From: Streptomyces marokkonensis
Lineage (GTDB): Bacteria; Actinomycetota; Actinomycetes; Streptomycetales; Streptomycetaceae
DNA: 64,000 nt
Assembly: GCF_008312835.1 (NCBI RefSeq)
Contig: NZ_VSKS01000007.1
Span: 62,001 to 126,000 of the forward strand
Direction: 5' to 3'
A program made the translations under genes and the position numbers. Positions 43,228 through 52,140 of this stretch are shown piece after piece. Each line of letters opens with the position of its first letter. The stretch's first letter is position 1. Below the pieces are notes generated by a model. It made no database searches and was not told where the DNA came from. It saw only the letters and a list, made by a program, of their open reading frames with translations.

Positions 43228-44648
43228 CCGCCCAGCAGGACCAGCCCGCATCCACCGGCGCCGGCCGCTCCGCACGGCGGCCCGCCCTGCTGGGCACGGC
43301 GGCCGGCGCGGCACTGACCGTACTGGCCGTGCTCGCCGCCAACAGCGGCGGCGGGACCGGCGATCCCGCCGTCGCGGCGGGCACGGGGGCCGGGGGTGCC
43401 ACCGTCACACGCACCGTCGAGGTCACCCTGGCGGCCATGCGTGTCCGCCCCGCCCGCATCGAGGTCACCGAGGGCACCGCCCTGCGCCTGAAGGTCACCA
43501 ACACCGACGCCGCGCGCCACGACCTCAAGGTGGAGGACGGGCCCGCCACCCCGCTGCTCACCCGCGGCCAGAGCCGCACCCTCGACCTCGGGACCGTCAC
43601 CCGGGACCGCGAGGCGTGGTGCACCCTGCCCGGGCACCGCGCGGCCGGCATGACCCTGGACATCGTCGTCCGCGACACCGAGGGCGGCTCCGCCCACCGG
43701 GCGGCCGGGGACGCGCACGGCGACCCCACCGACGACGCGCACGGCGGCCACTCCGCGCCCGCCGGCAACGGCACCGGCCCGGACCTCGGCGCCGACTTCT
43801 CCCGGGGCTGGCGGGAGCGCACCGCCGACCTCGCCCCCGCCCCCGGCGGACGCCTCCACAAGGTGGAGCTGCGCGCCGCCCACACCACGGCCGAGGTCGC
43901 CCCCGGCGTGAAACAGCAGATGTGGACCTTCGGCGGCACCGCCCCCGGCCCCACCCTGCGCGGCAAGGTCGGCGACGTCTTCGAGATCACCCTGGTCAAC
44001 GACGACGAGGGCATGGGGCACGGCATCGACTTCCACGCCGGTTCCCTGGCCCCCGACCGGCCCATGCGCACCCTCGAGCCCGGCGAACGCCTGGTCTACC
44101 GGTTCCGCGCGGAGCGGGCCGGAGCCTGGCTGTACCACTGCAGCACCGCCCCCATGCTCCAGCACATCGGCAACGGCATGTACGGCGCCGTCGTCATCGA
44201 CCCGCCGGATCTGAAGAAGGTGGACCACGAATACCTCCTGGTCTCCTCCGCGCTCTACCTGGGCACCCCCGGCAGCACCGCCCAGGTGGCCAAGATGCGC
44301 GAGGGCACACCCGACGCATGGGCCTTCAACGGCGCCGCCGCCCAGTACGCCAAGCGGCCCCTGACCGTGAAGGCCGGGGAACGGGCCCGGTTCTGGGTGA
44401 TCGACGCCGGGCCGAGCGACCCCGTCGCCTTCCACATCGTGGGAACCGTCTTCGACACGGTGTACAAGGAGGGCGCCTACCTGCTGACACCCGGCCGGCC
44501 GGGCGGGGCGCAGGTGCTGGACCTGGCCCCCGCGCAGGGCGGGTTCGTCGAGACCACGTTCCCCGAGGCCGGGCACTACTCCTTCGTCGACCACGACATG
44601 CGGCACGCCGAGGCCGGGGCGCACGGCACGGTGGAGGTGAGCCGGTAG
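43224..44648 (+). CDS. nirK: Copper nitrite reductase NirK with N-terminal cupredoxin domain
   Basis: 474 residues. A membrane or signal helix (about 20-42) and an N-terminal cupredoxin (about 60-150) with type-1 copper ligands H99, C133, H138 and M143 precede a His/Asp/Gly-rich linker (155-185). The NirK core (190-474) has type-1 ligands H266, C306, H314 and M319, type-2 ligands H271, H305 and H457, and catalytic D269 and H404. It should reduce nitrite to NO outside the membrane. Its GTG overlaps the radical SAM stop (43224-43227). Confidence 0.9.
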   Translation: MTAQQDQPASTGAGRSARRPALLGTAAGAALTVLAVLAANSGGGTGDPAVAAGTGAGGATVTRTVEVTLAAMRVRPARIEVTEGTALRLKVTNTDAARHDLKVEDGPATPLLTRGQSRTLDLGTVTRDREAWCTLPGHRAAGMTLDIVVRDTEGGSAHRAAGDAHGDPTDDAHGGHSAPAGNGTGPDLGADFSRGWRERTADLAPAPGGRLHKVELRAAHTTAEVAPGVKQQMWTFGGTAPGPTLRGKVGDVFEITLVNDDEGMGHGIDFHAGSLAPDRPMRTLEPGERLVYRFRAERAGAWLYHCSTAPMLQHIGNGMYGAVVIDPPDLKKVDHEYLLVSSALYLGTPGSTAQVAKMREGTPDAWAFNGAAAQYAKRPLTVKAGERARFWVIDAGPSDPVAFHIVGTVFDTVYKEGAYLLTPGRPGGAQVLDLAPAQGGFVETTFPEAGHYSFVDHDMRHAEAGAHGTVEVSR

Positions 44649-45094
44649 TGGACACCGTAGGACTCTGGTCCCTGGTGCGCTTCGCGCATGTGGCCGGTGC
44701 CGCGCTGTGGGTCGGGGGACAGCTGGCCCTGTCGCTGGTGATCCTGCCGCTCGCCAGGCGTCTGCTCGGGCCCGAGGCCAAGGACCGCTTCACCGCCGAG
44801 GCGGGACGCCGGTTCGGGATGCTCACCGGGGCGCTGTTCCTGCCGGTGCAGCTCGGTACGGGGGTCGCGATGGCCTGGCACAAGGGCGTCACCTGGGCGT
44901 CCCTCGCCGAACCCGGCTACGGCCGCACCCTGGCGGCCAAACTCGCCCTGTTCGTCCTGGTCATGGCCGCCGCGGCCGGACACGGCATCGCCCACGCGCG
45001 CCACCGCGCCGACCTGGCCCGGGCCCTCGCCGTCGTCTCGCTGGTCGGCTCCCTCGGGGTCGTCCTCCTCGCCACCGCGCTGCCGGCCACATAG
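44648..45094 (+). CDS. CopD-like four-helix membrane protein
   Basis: 148 residues with four hydrophobic helices and RFAHVAGAALWVGGQLALSLVILP at the N-terminus, the opening typical of CopD/DUF2269-type membrane proteins. GHGIAHARHRAD near residue 115 provides histidines. It starts on the last base of the nirK stop (44648) and is presumably co-translated. A role in copper supply to NirK or as a haem or electron carrier is plausible but unproven. Confidence 0.65.
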   Translation: MDTVGLWSLVRFAHVAGAALWVGGQLALSLVILPLARRLLGPEAKDRFTAEAGRRFGMLTGALFLPVQLGTGVAMAWHKGVTWASLAEPGYGRTLAAKLALFVLVMAAAAGHGIAHARHRADLARALAVVSLVGSLGVVLLATALPAT

Positions 45095-45182
45095 GGCGTC
45101 GTGAGCACGCCCCTGCGGCGGTGCCGGCGAGGCGCCGCCGCCTTCCTGCGTCCTGATCCCGACGACACCGCCGGGTCCGCTC

Positions 45183-45221
45183 GGCGCGGGGCGAAGGGCC
45201 GGGTGGCCCTCGTCGCGCGCC
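45183..45221 (+). terminator. Probable terminator of the nirK operon
   Basis: GGCGCGG, GGCGA and AGGGCC pair with GGCCCT, TCGC and GCGCC around the loop GGGT, with a small bulge. It starts about 90 bp after the CopD-like gene. Confidence 0.55.
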
Positions 45222-45246
45222 GGGCGGTGACGGAGGGTGGGGATCA

Positions 45247-45257
45247 AGGACAGTCCT
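45247..45257. promoter_or_regulatory. Short inverted repeat upstream of the Acg-type gene
   Basis: AGGAC-A-GTCCT, with GGAC/GTCC half-sites, lies 38 bp before the start of the nitroreductase gene. It may be a weak DevR-type operator, as Acg is a DevR target in mycobacteria. Confidence 0.3.
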
Positions 45258-45294
45258 CCTCCACCTGGAGGTTCCCGCACAGCGAGGAGCCACG

Positions 45295-46332
45295 ATGCAC
45301 ACCGACAAGATCGACGCCCTCGCGCTGGAGACGCTGCTGGCCGCGGCGGTGGCGGCGCCGTCGATCCACAACACGCAGCCCTGGCGCTTCGGCTTCGACC
45401 TGAGCACCCGGGCGGTCACGGTCCACGCCGACCGCAGCCGGTCCCTGGCCCTCGCCGACCCGGAGGGGCGGGCCATGTACCTGTCCGCGGGCTCGGCGGT
45501 GTTCAACCTGCGGGTCGCCGCGGCCCACCTCGGCTGGCAGCCCGTGCCCCACCTGCTGCCGGACCCCTGCGACCCCGAACTGCTCGCCACCGTGCAGCTG
45601 ACCGTCCCCGCCGACAACGCGCCGGACTACCGCACGCTGTACACGGCCGTGGCCCGGCGCCACTCCAGCCGGATGCCGTTCACCGGCCGCCCGGTGCCCG
45701 AGCCGGTCGTCGCCGACCTGGTCGCCGCCGCGCGGGCCGAGGGCGCGCACCTGTACGTCCCGGACATCCTCCACACCCGCCGGCTGCTGCGAGTGACGTC
45801 GGCGGCCGAACTGCGCAACACCGCGGACGAGGCGCGTACGGCCGAGAGCCGCGCCTGGATCGCTCCGCCCGGATCGAGTCCCTACGGCATCCCGTTCACC
45901 ACGTCCCGCCCGCTCGACGCCGCCGGGCGCATGCCGATGCGTGACTTCACCGGCCGCCCGCCCGCGCCCGGACGGCCGCGCCTGCGGTTCGAACGGCACG
46001 CCCAGGTCGCCCTGCTGTGGACCGTCGGAGACCGGCCGCGTGACTGGCTGCTGGCGGGCCAGGCACTGGAACGGGCACTTCTGGTGGCCACGGTGCACGG
46101 GGTGCGGACCTCGCTCCTCCATCAGGCCATGGAATGGCCGGACCTGCGGTCGGCGATGCGGGCCCCCGCGGCCAAGTGGTGCAGCCCGCACGTGCTGATC
46201 CGCTTCGGTTACGGCCCCGAGGCGAGGGGTACGCGTACGCCTCGCGCGGCGGCACGTCCGGCCGACCGGCCGGTGCCGCACGCCGTTCGGACCTCACAAC
46301 CGGGACCGCCGGACCCCGGCGCGAAGGACTGA
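45295..46332 (+). CDS. Acg-family nitroreductase-like flavoprotein
   Basis: 345 residues. The opening LLAAAVAAPSIHNTQPWRF is the Acg-family FMN-site motif, and RRHSSRMPFTG and RAWIAPPGSSPYGIP follow. Acg proteins of Mycobacterium are strongly induced by hypoxia and NO through DevR. They may store or sequester flavin rather than reduce nitro groups. The gene lies between nirK and narK. GAGGAG precedes ATG 45295. The Pro/Arg-rich C-terminus (about 310-345) looks disordered. Confidence 0.83.
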   Translation: MHTDKIDALALETLLAAAVAAPSIHNTQPWRFGFDLSTRAVTVHADRSRSLALADPEGRAMYLSAGSAVFNLRVAAAHLGWQPVPHLLPDPCDPELLATVQLTVPADNAPDYRTLYTAVARRHSSRMPFTGRPVPEPVVADLVAAARAEGAHLYVPDILHTRRLLRVTSAAELRNTADEARTAESRAWIAPPGSSPYGIPFTTSRPLDAAGRMPMRDFTGRPPAPGRPRLRFERHAQVALLWTVGDRPRDWLLAGQALERALLVATVHGVRTSLLHQAMEWPDLRSAMRAPAAKWCSPHVLIRFGYGPEARGTRTPRAAARPADRPVPHAVRTSQPGPPDPGAKD

Positions 46333-46453
46333 CGGCCCAACGCGTCACCGCGTCCCCCCGGCCGATAGTGGTCGTTGGGACGCCGGCACAGAGTCCGGGC
46401 ACCCGCGGCACCGACGTGATCGGGCCGCACCGCGAACAGGGAGGACGGGCGGC

Positions 46454-47701
46454 ATGCTCCAGCCGTCGAGCACATCCGATCGAGCACCGCGACCCGGTGC
46501 GGCCGTGACCGGCCGGGCCTGGCTGATGCTGGCCCTGGCCACGGCCGGGTTCGCCCTGAACTTCTGGGCCTGGGCCCTGCTCAGCCCTCTCGCCCCCCGG
46601 CTCCAGGACTCCCTGGGCCTGTCGTCGTTCCAGCAGTCGCTGCTGGTGGCCGTGCCGGTGATCGTGGGCTCCCTGGGCCGCATCCCGGTCGGGGCCCTCA
46701 CCGACCGGTTCGGCGGACGGGTGATGTTCCCGCTGGTCTCCGCGGCCACCATCGTGCCCGTGCTCTACCTGGGTCTGGCCGGGCACTCCTCGCTCCCCGC
46801 CCTGCTGGCCGGCGGCTTCTTCCTCGGAATCGGCGGCACCGCGTTCGCCGTCGGTGTGCCGTTCGTCAGCGCGTGGTTCCCGCCCGAGCGCCGGGGCCTG
46901 GCCATCGGGGTCTTCGGAGCCGGCATGGGCGGCACCGCGATCAGCGCACTCACCACGGTCAAGCTCGTCGACGCGAACGGGATGGCCAACCCCTTCCTGA
47001 TCACCGCCGCGGTGCTCGCCGTGTACGCGGTGGCTTCGGCCCTCCTGCTGCGCGACGCCCCCGGGCGGACCGTGCCGACCGAGCCGCTGGCCCGCCGGCT
47101 GAGCGCCACCTTCAAGCTGAGCGTCACCTGGCAGGCCTCCGCCCTGTACGCGGTGGCCTTCGGCGGCTACGTCGCCTTCTCCGTGTACCTGCCCACCTAC
47201 CTCAAGACCGGTTACGGCCTCACCCAGGCGGACGCGGCCAACCGCATGGCGGGGTTCGTGCTGCTGGCCGTGGCCATGCGGCCCGTCGGCGGCTGGCTGT
47301 CGGACCGCATCGGCCCGGTGCGGGTGCTGAGCGGCTCACTGGCCCTGGTGGTCGCCGGCGCGTTCGTGCAGTCGTTCACCCCGTCCCTGGCACCCGTCGG
47401 CACCATCGCCTTCCTCACCATGGCCGCCGCGCTCGGCGCGGGCAGCGGCGCCGTCTTCGCCCTGGTGGCCCTGCTGGCCCCGGCGAACAAGGTCGGATCG
47501 GTCACCGGCGTCGTCGGCGCGGCCGGCGGCCTCGGCGGCTTCCTGCCCCCGCTGGTGATGGGCGCCCTGTACGGCGCGTACGGCTCCTACGCCTGGGGCC
47601 TGATCCTGCTGGCCCTGGTGGCCGCGGCGGCGCTGTTCTACACCGGGACCGTCGTCCGCCGCGGCATCGACCGCCGCGTCACCGCCCCCCAGGCGCACTG
47701 A
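46454..47701 (+). CDS. narK: Nitrate/nitrite transporter NarK (MFS)
   Basis: 415 residues with about 12 membrane helices. ALNFWAWALLSPLAPRLQDSL, the helix-2/3 loop GRIPVGALTDRFGGR, GIGGTAFAVGVPFVSAWFPP and the second nitrate-signature-like GAAGGLGGFLPPLVMG identify the NarK/NNP family. It exchanges or imports nitrate and nitrite for the two nar operons. GGGAGGA precedes ATG 46454. A GGGAC (46377-46381) is the only DevR-like element upstream. A hemerythrin gene follows after 27 bp. Confidence 0.93.
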   Translation: MLQPSSTSDRAPRPGAAVTGRAWLMLALATAGFALNFWAWALLSPLAPRLQDSLGLSSFQQSLLVAVPVIVGSLGRIPVGALTDRFGGRVMFPLVSAATIVPVLYLGLAGHSSLPALLAGGFFLGIGGTAFAVGVPFVSAWFPPERRGLAIGVFGAGMGGTAISALTTVKLVDANGMANPFLITAAVLAVYAVASALLLRDAPGRTVPTEPLARRLSATFKLSVTWQASALYAVAFGGYVAFSVYLPTYLKTGYGLTQADAANRMAGFVLLAVAMRPVGGWLSDRIGPVRVLSGSLALVVAGAFVQSFTPSLAPVGTIAFLTMAAALGAGSGAVFALVALLAPANKVGSVTGVVGAAGGLGGFLPPLVMGALYGAYGSYAWGLILLALVAAAALFYTGTVVRRGIDRRVTAPQAH

Positions 47702-47728
47702 CCTCTCACCGCGTCAAGGAGTCACATC

Positions 47729-48202
47729 ATGTGCGAGTACTGCGGCTGCCAGTCGCTCACGGCGATCGACGAACTCACCCGCGAGCACGACGAGGTGGTG
47801 CACCTGATCAGCCACGTCCGTGACGCCCGCCGCGACGGCGACATCGACCGGATGGCGGAGCTGGCCCGCCGGATCGGTGACGTGCTGGAGCCGCACACCG
47901 AGGTGGAGGAGCACGGGCTGTTCCCCGCGCTCGCCGACGAGTTCCCCGAGCAGCTGGCCGTCCTGGAGGAGGAGCACCGCCGGATCGAGGCCGTGCTGGC
48001 GGAGGCCGGGGCGGGCGCGCCGCGGGACGCCACCTGGCCGGACCGGCTGATCCGGACGCTCGACCTGCTGCGCCTGCACATCCTGAAGGAACAGGACGGT
48101 GTCTTCCCGGCCGCGCTGGCGGCGCTGTCCACCGAGGAATGGGAGACGGTCGAGGCGGTGCGCGCCCGCGCCGGCACCCGCATGGAGCAGCCGGCCGGCT
48201 GA
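47729..48202 (+). CDS. Hemerythrin HHE-domain protein 2
   Basis: 157 residues. The N-terminal MCEYCGCQ holds a Cys cluster. REHDEVVHLISHV, HTEVEEHGLFP (HxxxE), EEEHRRIE and HILKEQDGVFP (HxxxE) supply the di-iron ligands. It lies 27 bp after narK and upstream of nar operon 2. The Cys cluster distinguishes it from the first hemerythrin at 40529 and could make it redox-sensing. Role inferred: NO or O2 binding near nitrate respiration. Confidence 0.85.
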   Translation: MCEYCGCQSLTAIDELTREHDEVVHLISHVRDARRDGDIDRMAELARRIGDVLEPHTEVEEHGLFPALADEFPEQLAVLEEEHRRIEAVLAEAGAGAPRDATWPDRLIRTLDLLRLHILKEQDGVFPAALAALSTEEWETVEAVRARAGTRMEQPAG

Positions 48203-48395
48203 GACGGGCCAGGTCCGACCGGCCGCTCCACCTCCCGGACGGTGTGAAAGGAGGGTACAAAGGGACTCGCGGTCAAAAAGATGCACTGGTTCCGCATATC
48301 TGTCCGGCGGTCAGGTAAGACGAGCCAGTGCGTACGACGGCCGGGACCCGAGCGAGCATCCCACGGGCGCGCAGCGTCCGGGAAGGAGCGACGGA

Positions 48396-51300
48396 GTGAG
48401 CACGGAGGCAAGCCCGACACCGGGATCGACGGGCCGGGCGGAGAGCGCCCCGGGCATGGACGGTGAGGTGGCTCAGGCACTCGTCCGCTCACGCCGCTTC
48501 TTCACCCGGGCCGAGGTGTCCGGGGACCTGCGCTCGATGCACCGCAAGGGCGGCCGCCAGGCGGACGAGTTCTACCGTGACCGCTGGTCGCACGACAAGG
48601 TGGTGCGCTCCACCCACGGCGTCAACTGCACCGGCTCCTGCTCCTGGAAGGTGTACGTCAAGGACGGGATCATCACCTGGGAGGCCCAGCAGACCGACTA
48701 TCCGTCCGTCGGCCCGGACCGCCCCGAGTACGAGCCGCGCGGCTGTCCCCGGGGAGCGGCCTTCTCCTGGTACACCTACTCGCCGACCCGGGTCCGCTAC
48801 CCGTACGTGCGCGGTGTGCTGCTGCAGATGTACCGCGAGGCCAAGGCCCGGCTGGGGGACCCGGTGGCGGCCTGGGCGGACATCGTCTCCGACCCCGAGC
48901 GCTCCCGCCGCTACAAGCGGGCGCGCGGCAAGGGCGGTCTGGTCCGGGCGACCTGGGCCGAGGCGGCGGAGATGGCCGCCGCCGCGCATGTGCACACCAT
49001 CAAGCACCACGGCCCGGACCGGCTGGCCGGGTTCTCCCCGATCCCGGCCATGTCGATGGTCTCCCACGCCGCCGGGGCCCGTTTCTACTCCCTGCTCGGC
49101 GGGGTGATGCTCTCCTTCTACGACTGGTACGCCGACCTGCCCGTCGCCTCGCCCCAGGTGTTCGGCGACCAGACCGACGTACCGGAGTCCGGGGACTGGT
49201 GGGACGCGGGGTACCTCATCATGTGGGGCTCCAACCTGCCGGTGACCCGCACCCCGGACGCCCACTGGATGGCCGAGGCCCGCTACCGCGGACAGAAGGT
49301 GGTGGCGGTCTCCCCGGACTACGCGGACAACGTGAAGTTCGCCGACGAGTGGCTGGCCGCGCAGCCCGGCACGGACGGCGCGCTGGCGATGGCCATGGGG
49401 CACGTGGTCCTCAAGGAGTTCTTCGTCGACCGCGAGACCCCCTACTTCGCCGACTACGTCCGGCGGTTCACCGACCTTCCCTTCCTGGTCGCGCTCGACG
49501 AGAACGAGGACGAGCCGGGCACGTACACGCCGGGGAAGTTCCTCACCGCCTCCGACCTCGGCGGCGAGCACGCCCGGGCCGAGAACGCCGACTTCAGGAC
49601 GGTGCTGCTGGACGGCGCCACGGGCCTGCCCGTGGTTCCGGGCGGCACCCTCGGCGACCGCTTCGGCGAAGCGGGCGCCGGCAAGTGGAACCTCGACCTC
49701 GGTGAGGTGCGCCCCCTGCTGTCCGCCGAGGGCGGCGACGAGCCGGCCGCCGTCGTCGGCCTGCCCCGCTTCGACACCCCGGACGGCGGCGCCGCACGGC
49801 TGCGCCGCGGAGTCCCGGTGCGCCGGGTGGCCGGACGGCTGGTGACCACCGTCTACGACCTGCTGCTCGCCCAGTACGGCGTGGCCCGCGAGGGACTGCC
49901 CGGGAACTGGCCCGCCGGCTACGACGACCCGGACGAGCCGTACACCCCCGCCTGGCAGGCCGCGATCACCGGCGTGGACGCGGACCGGGCGGCGCGGATC
50001 GCCAGGGAGTTCGCCGCCAACGCGGAGGACTCCCGGGGCCGCTCCATGATCATCATGGGGGCGGGAACGAACCACTGGTTCCACTCCGACACCATCTACC
50101 GCTCGTTCCTCACCCTGACCACCCTGACCGGCTGCCAGGGCGTCAACGGCGGCGGCTGGGCGCACTACGTCGGTCAGGAGAAGGTCCGTCCGATCACCGG
50201 CTACTCGGCGATCGCCACGGCCTCCGACTGGAACCGTCCCGCCCGCCAGATGATCCAGACCGCCTACTGGTACCTGCACAGCGACCAGTTCCGCTACGAC
50301 CCGTTCTCCGCCGACACCCTCGCCGCGGCGGGCGCCGACGGACCGTTCGCCGGGAAGAGCACGGCGGACGTCATCGCCGCCTCGGCCCGGATGGGATGGA
50401 TGCCCTCCTATCCCACCTTCGACCGCAACCCGCTGGACCTCGCGGACGAGGCCGAACGCGAGGGCAGGTCACCGGCCGACCACGTCGTGGACGAACTCAA
50501 GGCCGGGCGGCTCCGGTTCGCCGGCGAGGACCCGGACGCGCCGGAGAACTTCCCCCGGGTGCTCACCGTGTGGCGGGCCAACCTGCTGGGCTCGTCGGCC
50601 AAGGGCAACGAGTACTTCCTCAAGCACCTGCTGGGCACCGACTCCTCGGTGCGCGCCACCGAGGCTCCCCCGGGCGCCCGCCCCAGCGACGTGGTGTGGC
50701 GCGACGAGGCGCCGGAGGGCAAGCTCGACCTGCTGCTCACCCTCGACTTCCGCATGACCAGCACCACCGTCTTCTCCGACATCGTGCTGCCGGCCGCGAC
50801 CTGGTACGAGAAGTACGACCTGTCCAGCACGGACATGCACCCCTTCGTGCACTCCTTCAACCCGGCGATCGCACCGCCCTGGCAGACCCGCACCGATTTC
50901 GACATCTTCCACACCCTCGCCAAGGAGTTCAGCCGCCAGGCCGCCGACCACCTCGGCGTGCGCAAGGACCTGGTGGCCGCGCCGCTGCTGCACGACACCC
51001 CCGACGCGCTGGCCACCCCGCACGGGCGGGTGCGGGACTGGAAGGCGGGGGAGTGCGAGCCGGTTCCGGGCCGCACGATGCCGAAACTGATCACCGTCGA
51101 GCGCGACTACGGCGCCGTCGCCGACAAGATGGGGGCCCTCGGCCCCCTGCTGGACTCCCTGGGCGCCACCACCAAGGGCATCACCTTCAAGGTCGACCGC
51201 GAACTGGAATACCTGCGGCACAAGAACGGCACCGTGCGCGGCGGAGCCGCGGACGGCCGCCCCTCGATCGCCCGGGACTCCCACGCCTGCGAGGCGATCC

Positions 51301-52139
51301 TCGCCCTGTCCGGCACCACCAACGGCCACCTCGCCACCCAGGGGTTCCACACCCTGGAGGCCCGCACCGGCACCCGGCTCGCCGATCTGGCCGCCGAGCA
51401 CGAGGGCAAACAGATCACCTTCGCCGACACCCAGGCCGCCCCGGTCCCCGTCATCACCTCACCCGAGTGGTCCGGCTCCGAGACCGGCGGGCGGCGCTAC
51501 TCGCCCTTCACCGTCAACGTCGAGCGTTCCAAGCCCTGGCACACCCTCACCGGCCGCCAGCACTTCTACCTCGACCACGACTGGATGACCGCTCTCGGCG
51601 AACAACTGCCCGTGTACCGGCCACCGTTGAACATGCACGCGCTCTTCGACGAGCCCCGCCTCGGCGAGACGGGCGAACTCGGCGTGACAGTGCGCTACCT
51701 GACTCCCCACAACAAGTGGTCCATCCACTCCGAGTACCAGGACAACCTCTTCATGCTGTCCCTGTCCCGGGGCGGTCCGACCATTTGGATGAGTACCCAG
51801 GACGCGGCGAAGGTGGGAGTGAGGGACAACGACTGGATCGAGGCCGTGAACCGCAACGGCGTCGTCGCCGCCCGCGCGGTCGTCTCGCACCGCATGCCCG
51901 AGGGAACCGTGTACATGTACCACGCCCAGGACCGGCTCATCGACGTGCCCCGCACCGAGACCACCGGCCGGCGCGGCGGCATCCACAACTCCCTGACCCG
52001 GCTGCTGATCAAACCCAGCCACCTCATCGGCGGCTACGCCCAGTTGAGTTACGCCTTCAACTATCTCGGCCCGACCGGCAACCAGCGCGACGAGGTCACC
52101 GTCATCCGCCGCCGTACGAACCAGGAAGTGGAGTACTGA
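48396..52139 (+). CDS. narG: Respiratory nitrate reductase alpha subunit, operon 2
   Basis: 1247 residues. HGVNCTGSCSW with EPRGCPRG forms FS0. The Mo-Asp region DQTDVPESGDWWDAGYLIMW is intact. It is closely similar in order and wording to the operon-1 NarG but clearly diverged, so this is not a recent duplication. GTG 48396 is chosen, with GGAAGGAG 7 nt upstream. Upstream, 48262-48274 reads GGGACTCGCGGTC in an AT-richer patch, a weak DevR-like candidate. Confidence 0.96.
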   Translation: MSTEASPTPGSTGRAESAPGMDGEVAQALVRSRRFFTRAEVSGDLRSMHRKGGRQADEFYRDRWSHDKVVRSTHGVNCTGSCSWKVYVKDGIITWEAQQTDYPSVGPDRPEYEPRGCPRGAAFSWYTYSPTRVRYPYVRGVLLQMYREAKARLGDPVAAWADIVSDPERSRRYKRARGKGGLVRATWAEAAEMAAAAHVHTIKHHGPDRLAGFSPIPAMSMVSHAAGARFYSLLGGVMLSFYDWYADLPVASPQVFGDQTDVPESGDWWDAGYLIMWGSNLPVTRTPDAHWMAEARYRGQKVVAVSPDYADNVKFADEWLAAQPGTDGALAMAMGHVVLKEFFVDRETPYFADYVRRFTDLPFLVALDENEDEPGTYTPGKFLTASDLGGEHARAENADFRTVLLDGATGLPVVPGGTLGDRFGEAGAGKWNLDLGEVRPLLSAEGGDEPAAVVGLPRFDTPDGGAARLRRGVPVRRVAGRLVTTVYDLLLAQYGVAREGLPGNWPAGYDDPDEPYTPAWQAAITGVDADRAARIAREFAANAEDSRGRSMIIMGAGTNHWFHSDTIYRSFLTLTTLTGCQGVNGGGWAHYVGQEKVRPITGYSAIATASDWNRPARQMIQTAYWYLHSDQFRYDPFSADTLAAAGADGPFAGKSTADVIAASARMGWMPSYPTFDRNPLDLADEAEREGRSPADHVVDELKAGRLRFAGEDPDAPENFPRVLTVWRANLLGSSAKGNEYFLKHLLGTDSSVRATEAPPGARPSDVVWRDEAPEGKLDLLLTLDFRMTSTTVFSDIVLPAATWYEKYDLSSTDMHPFVHSFNPAIAPPWQTRTDFDIFHTLAKEFSRQAADHLGVRKDLVAAPLLHDTPDALATPHGRVRDWKAGECEPVPGRTMPKLITVERDYGAVADKMGALGPLLDSLGATTKGITFKVDRELEYLRHKNGTVRGGAADGRPSIARDSHACEAILALSGTTNGHLATQGFHTLEARTGTRLADLAAEHEGKQITFADTQAAPVPVITSPEWSGSETGGRRYSPFTVNVERSKPWHTLTGRQHFYLDHDWMTALGEQLPVYRPPLNMHALFDEPRLGETGELGVTVRYLTPHNKWSIHSEYQDNLFMLSLSRGGPTIWMSTQDAAKVGVRDNDWIEAVNRNGVVAARAVVSHRMPEGTVYMYHAQDRLIDVPRTETTGRRGGIHNSLTRLLIKPSHLIGGYAQLSYAFNYLGPTGNQRDEVTVIRRRTNQEVEY

Positions 52140-52140
52140 G

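Noticed and set aside
48262-48274. GGGACTCGCGGTC upstream of nar operon 2 as a DevR box.
   Set aside because: Two mismatches in the second half-site; kept only as a note under the narG entry.
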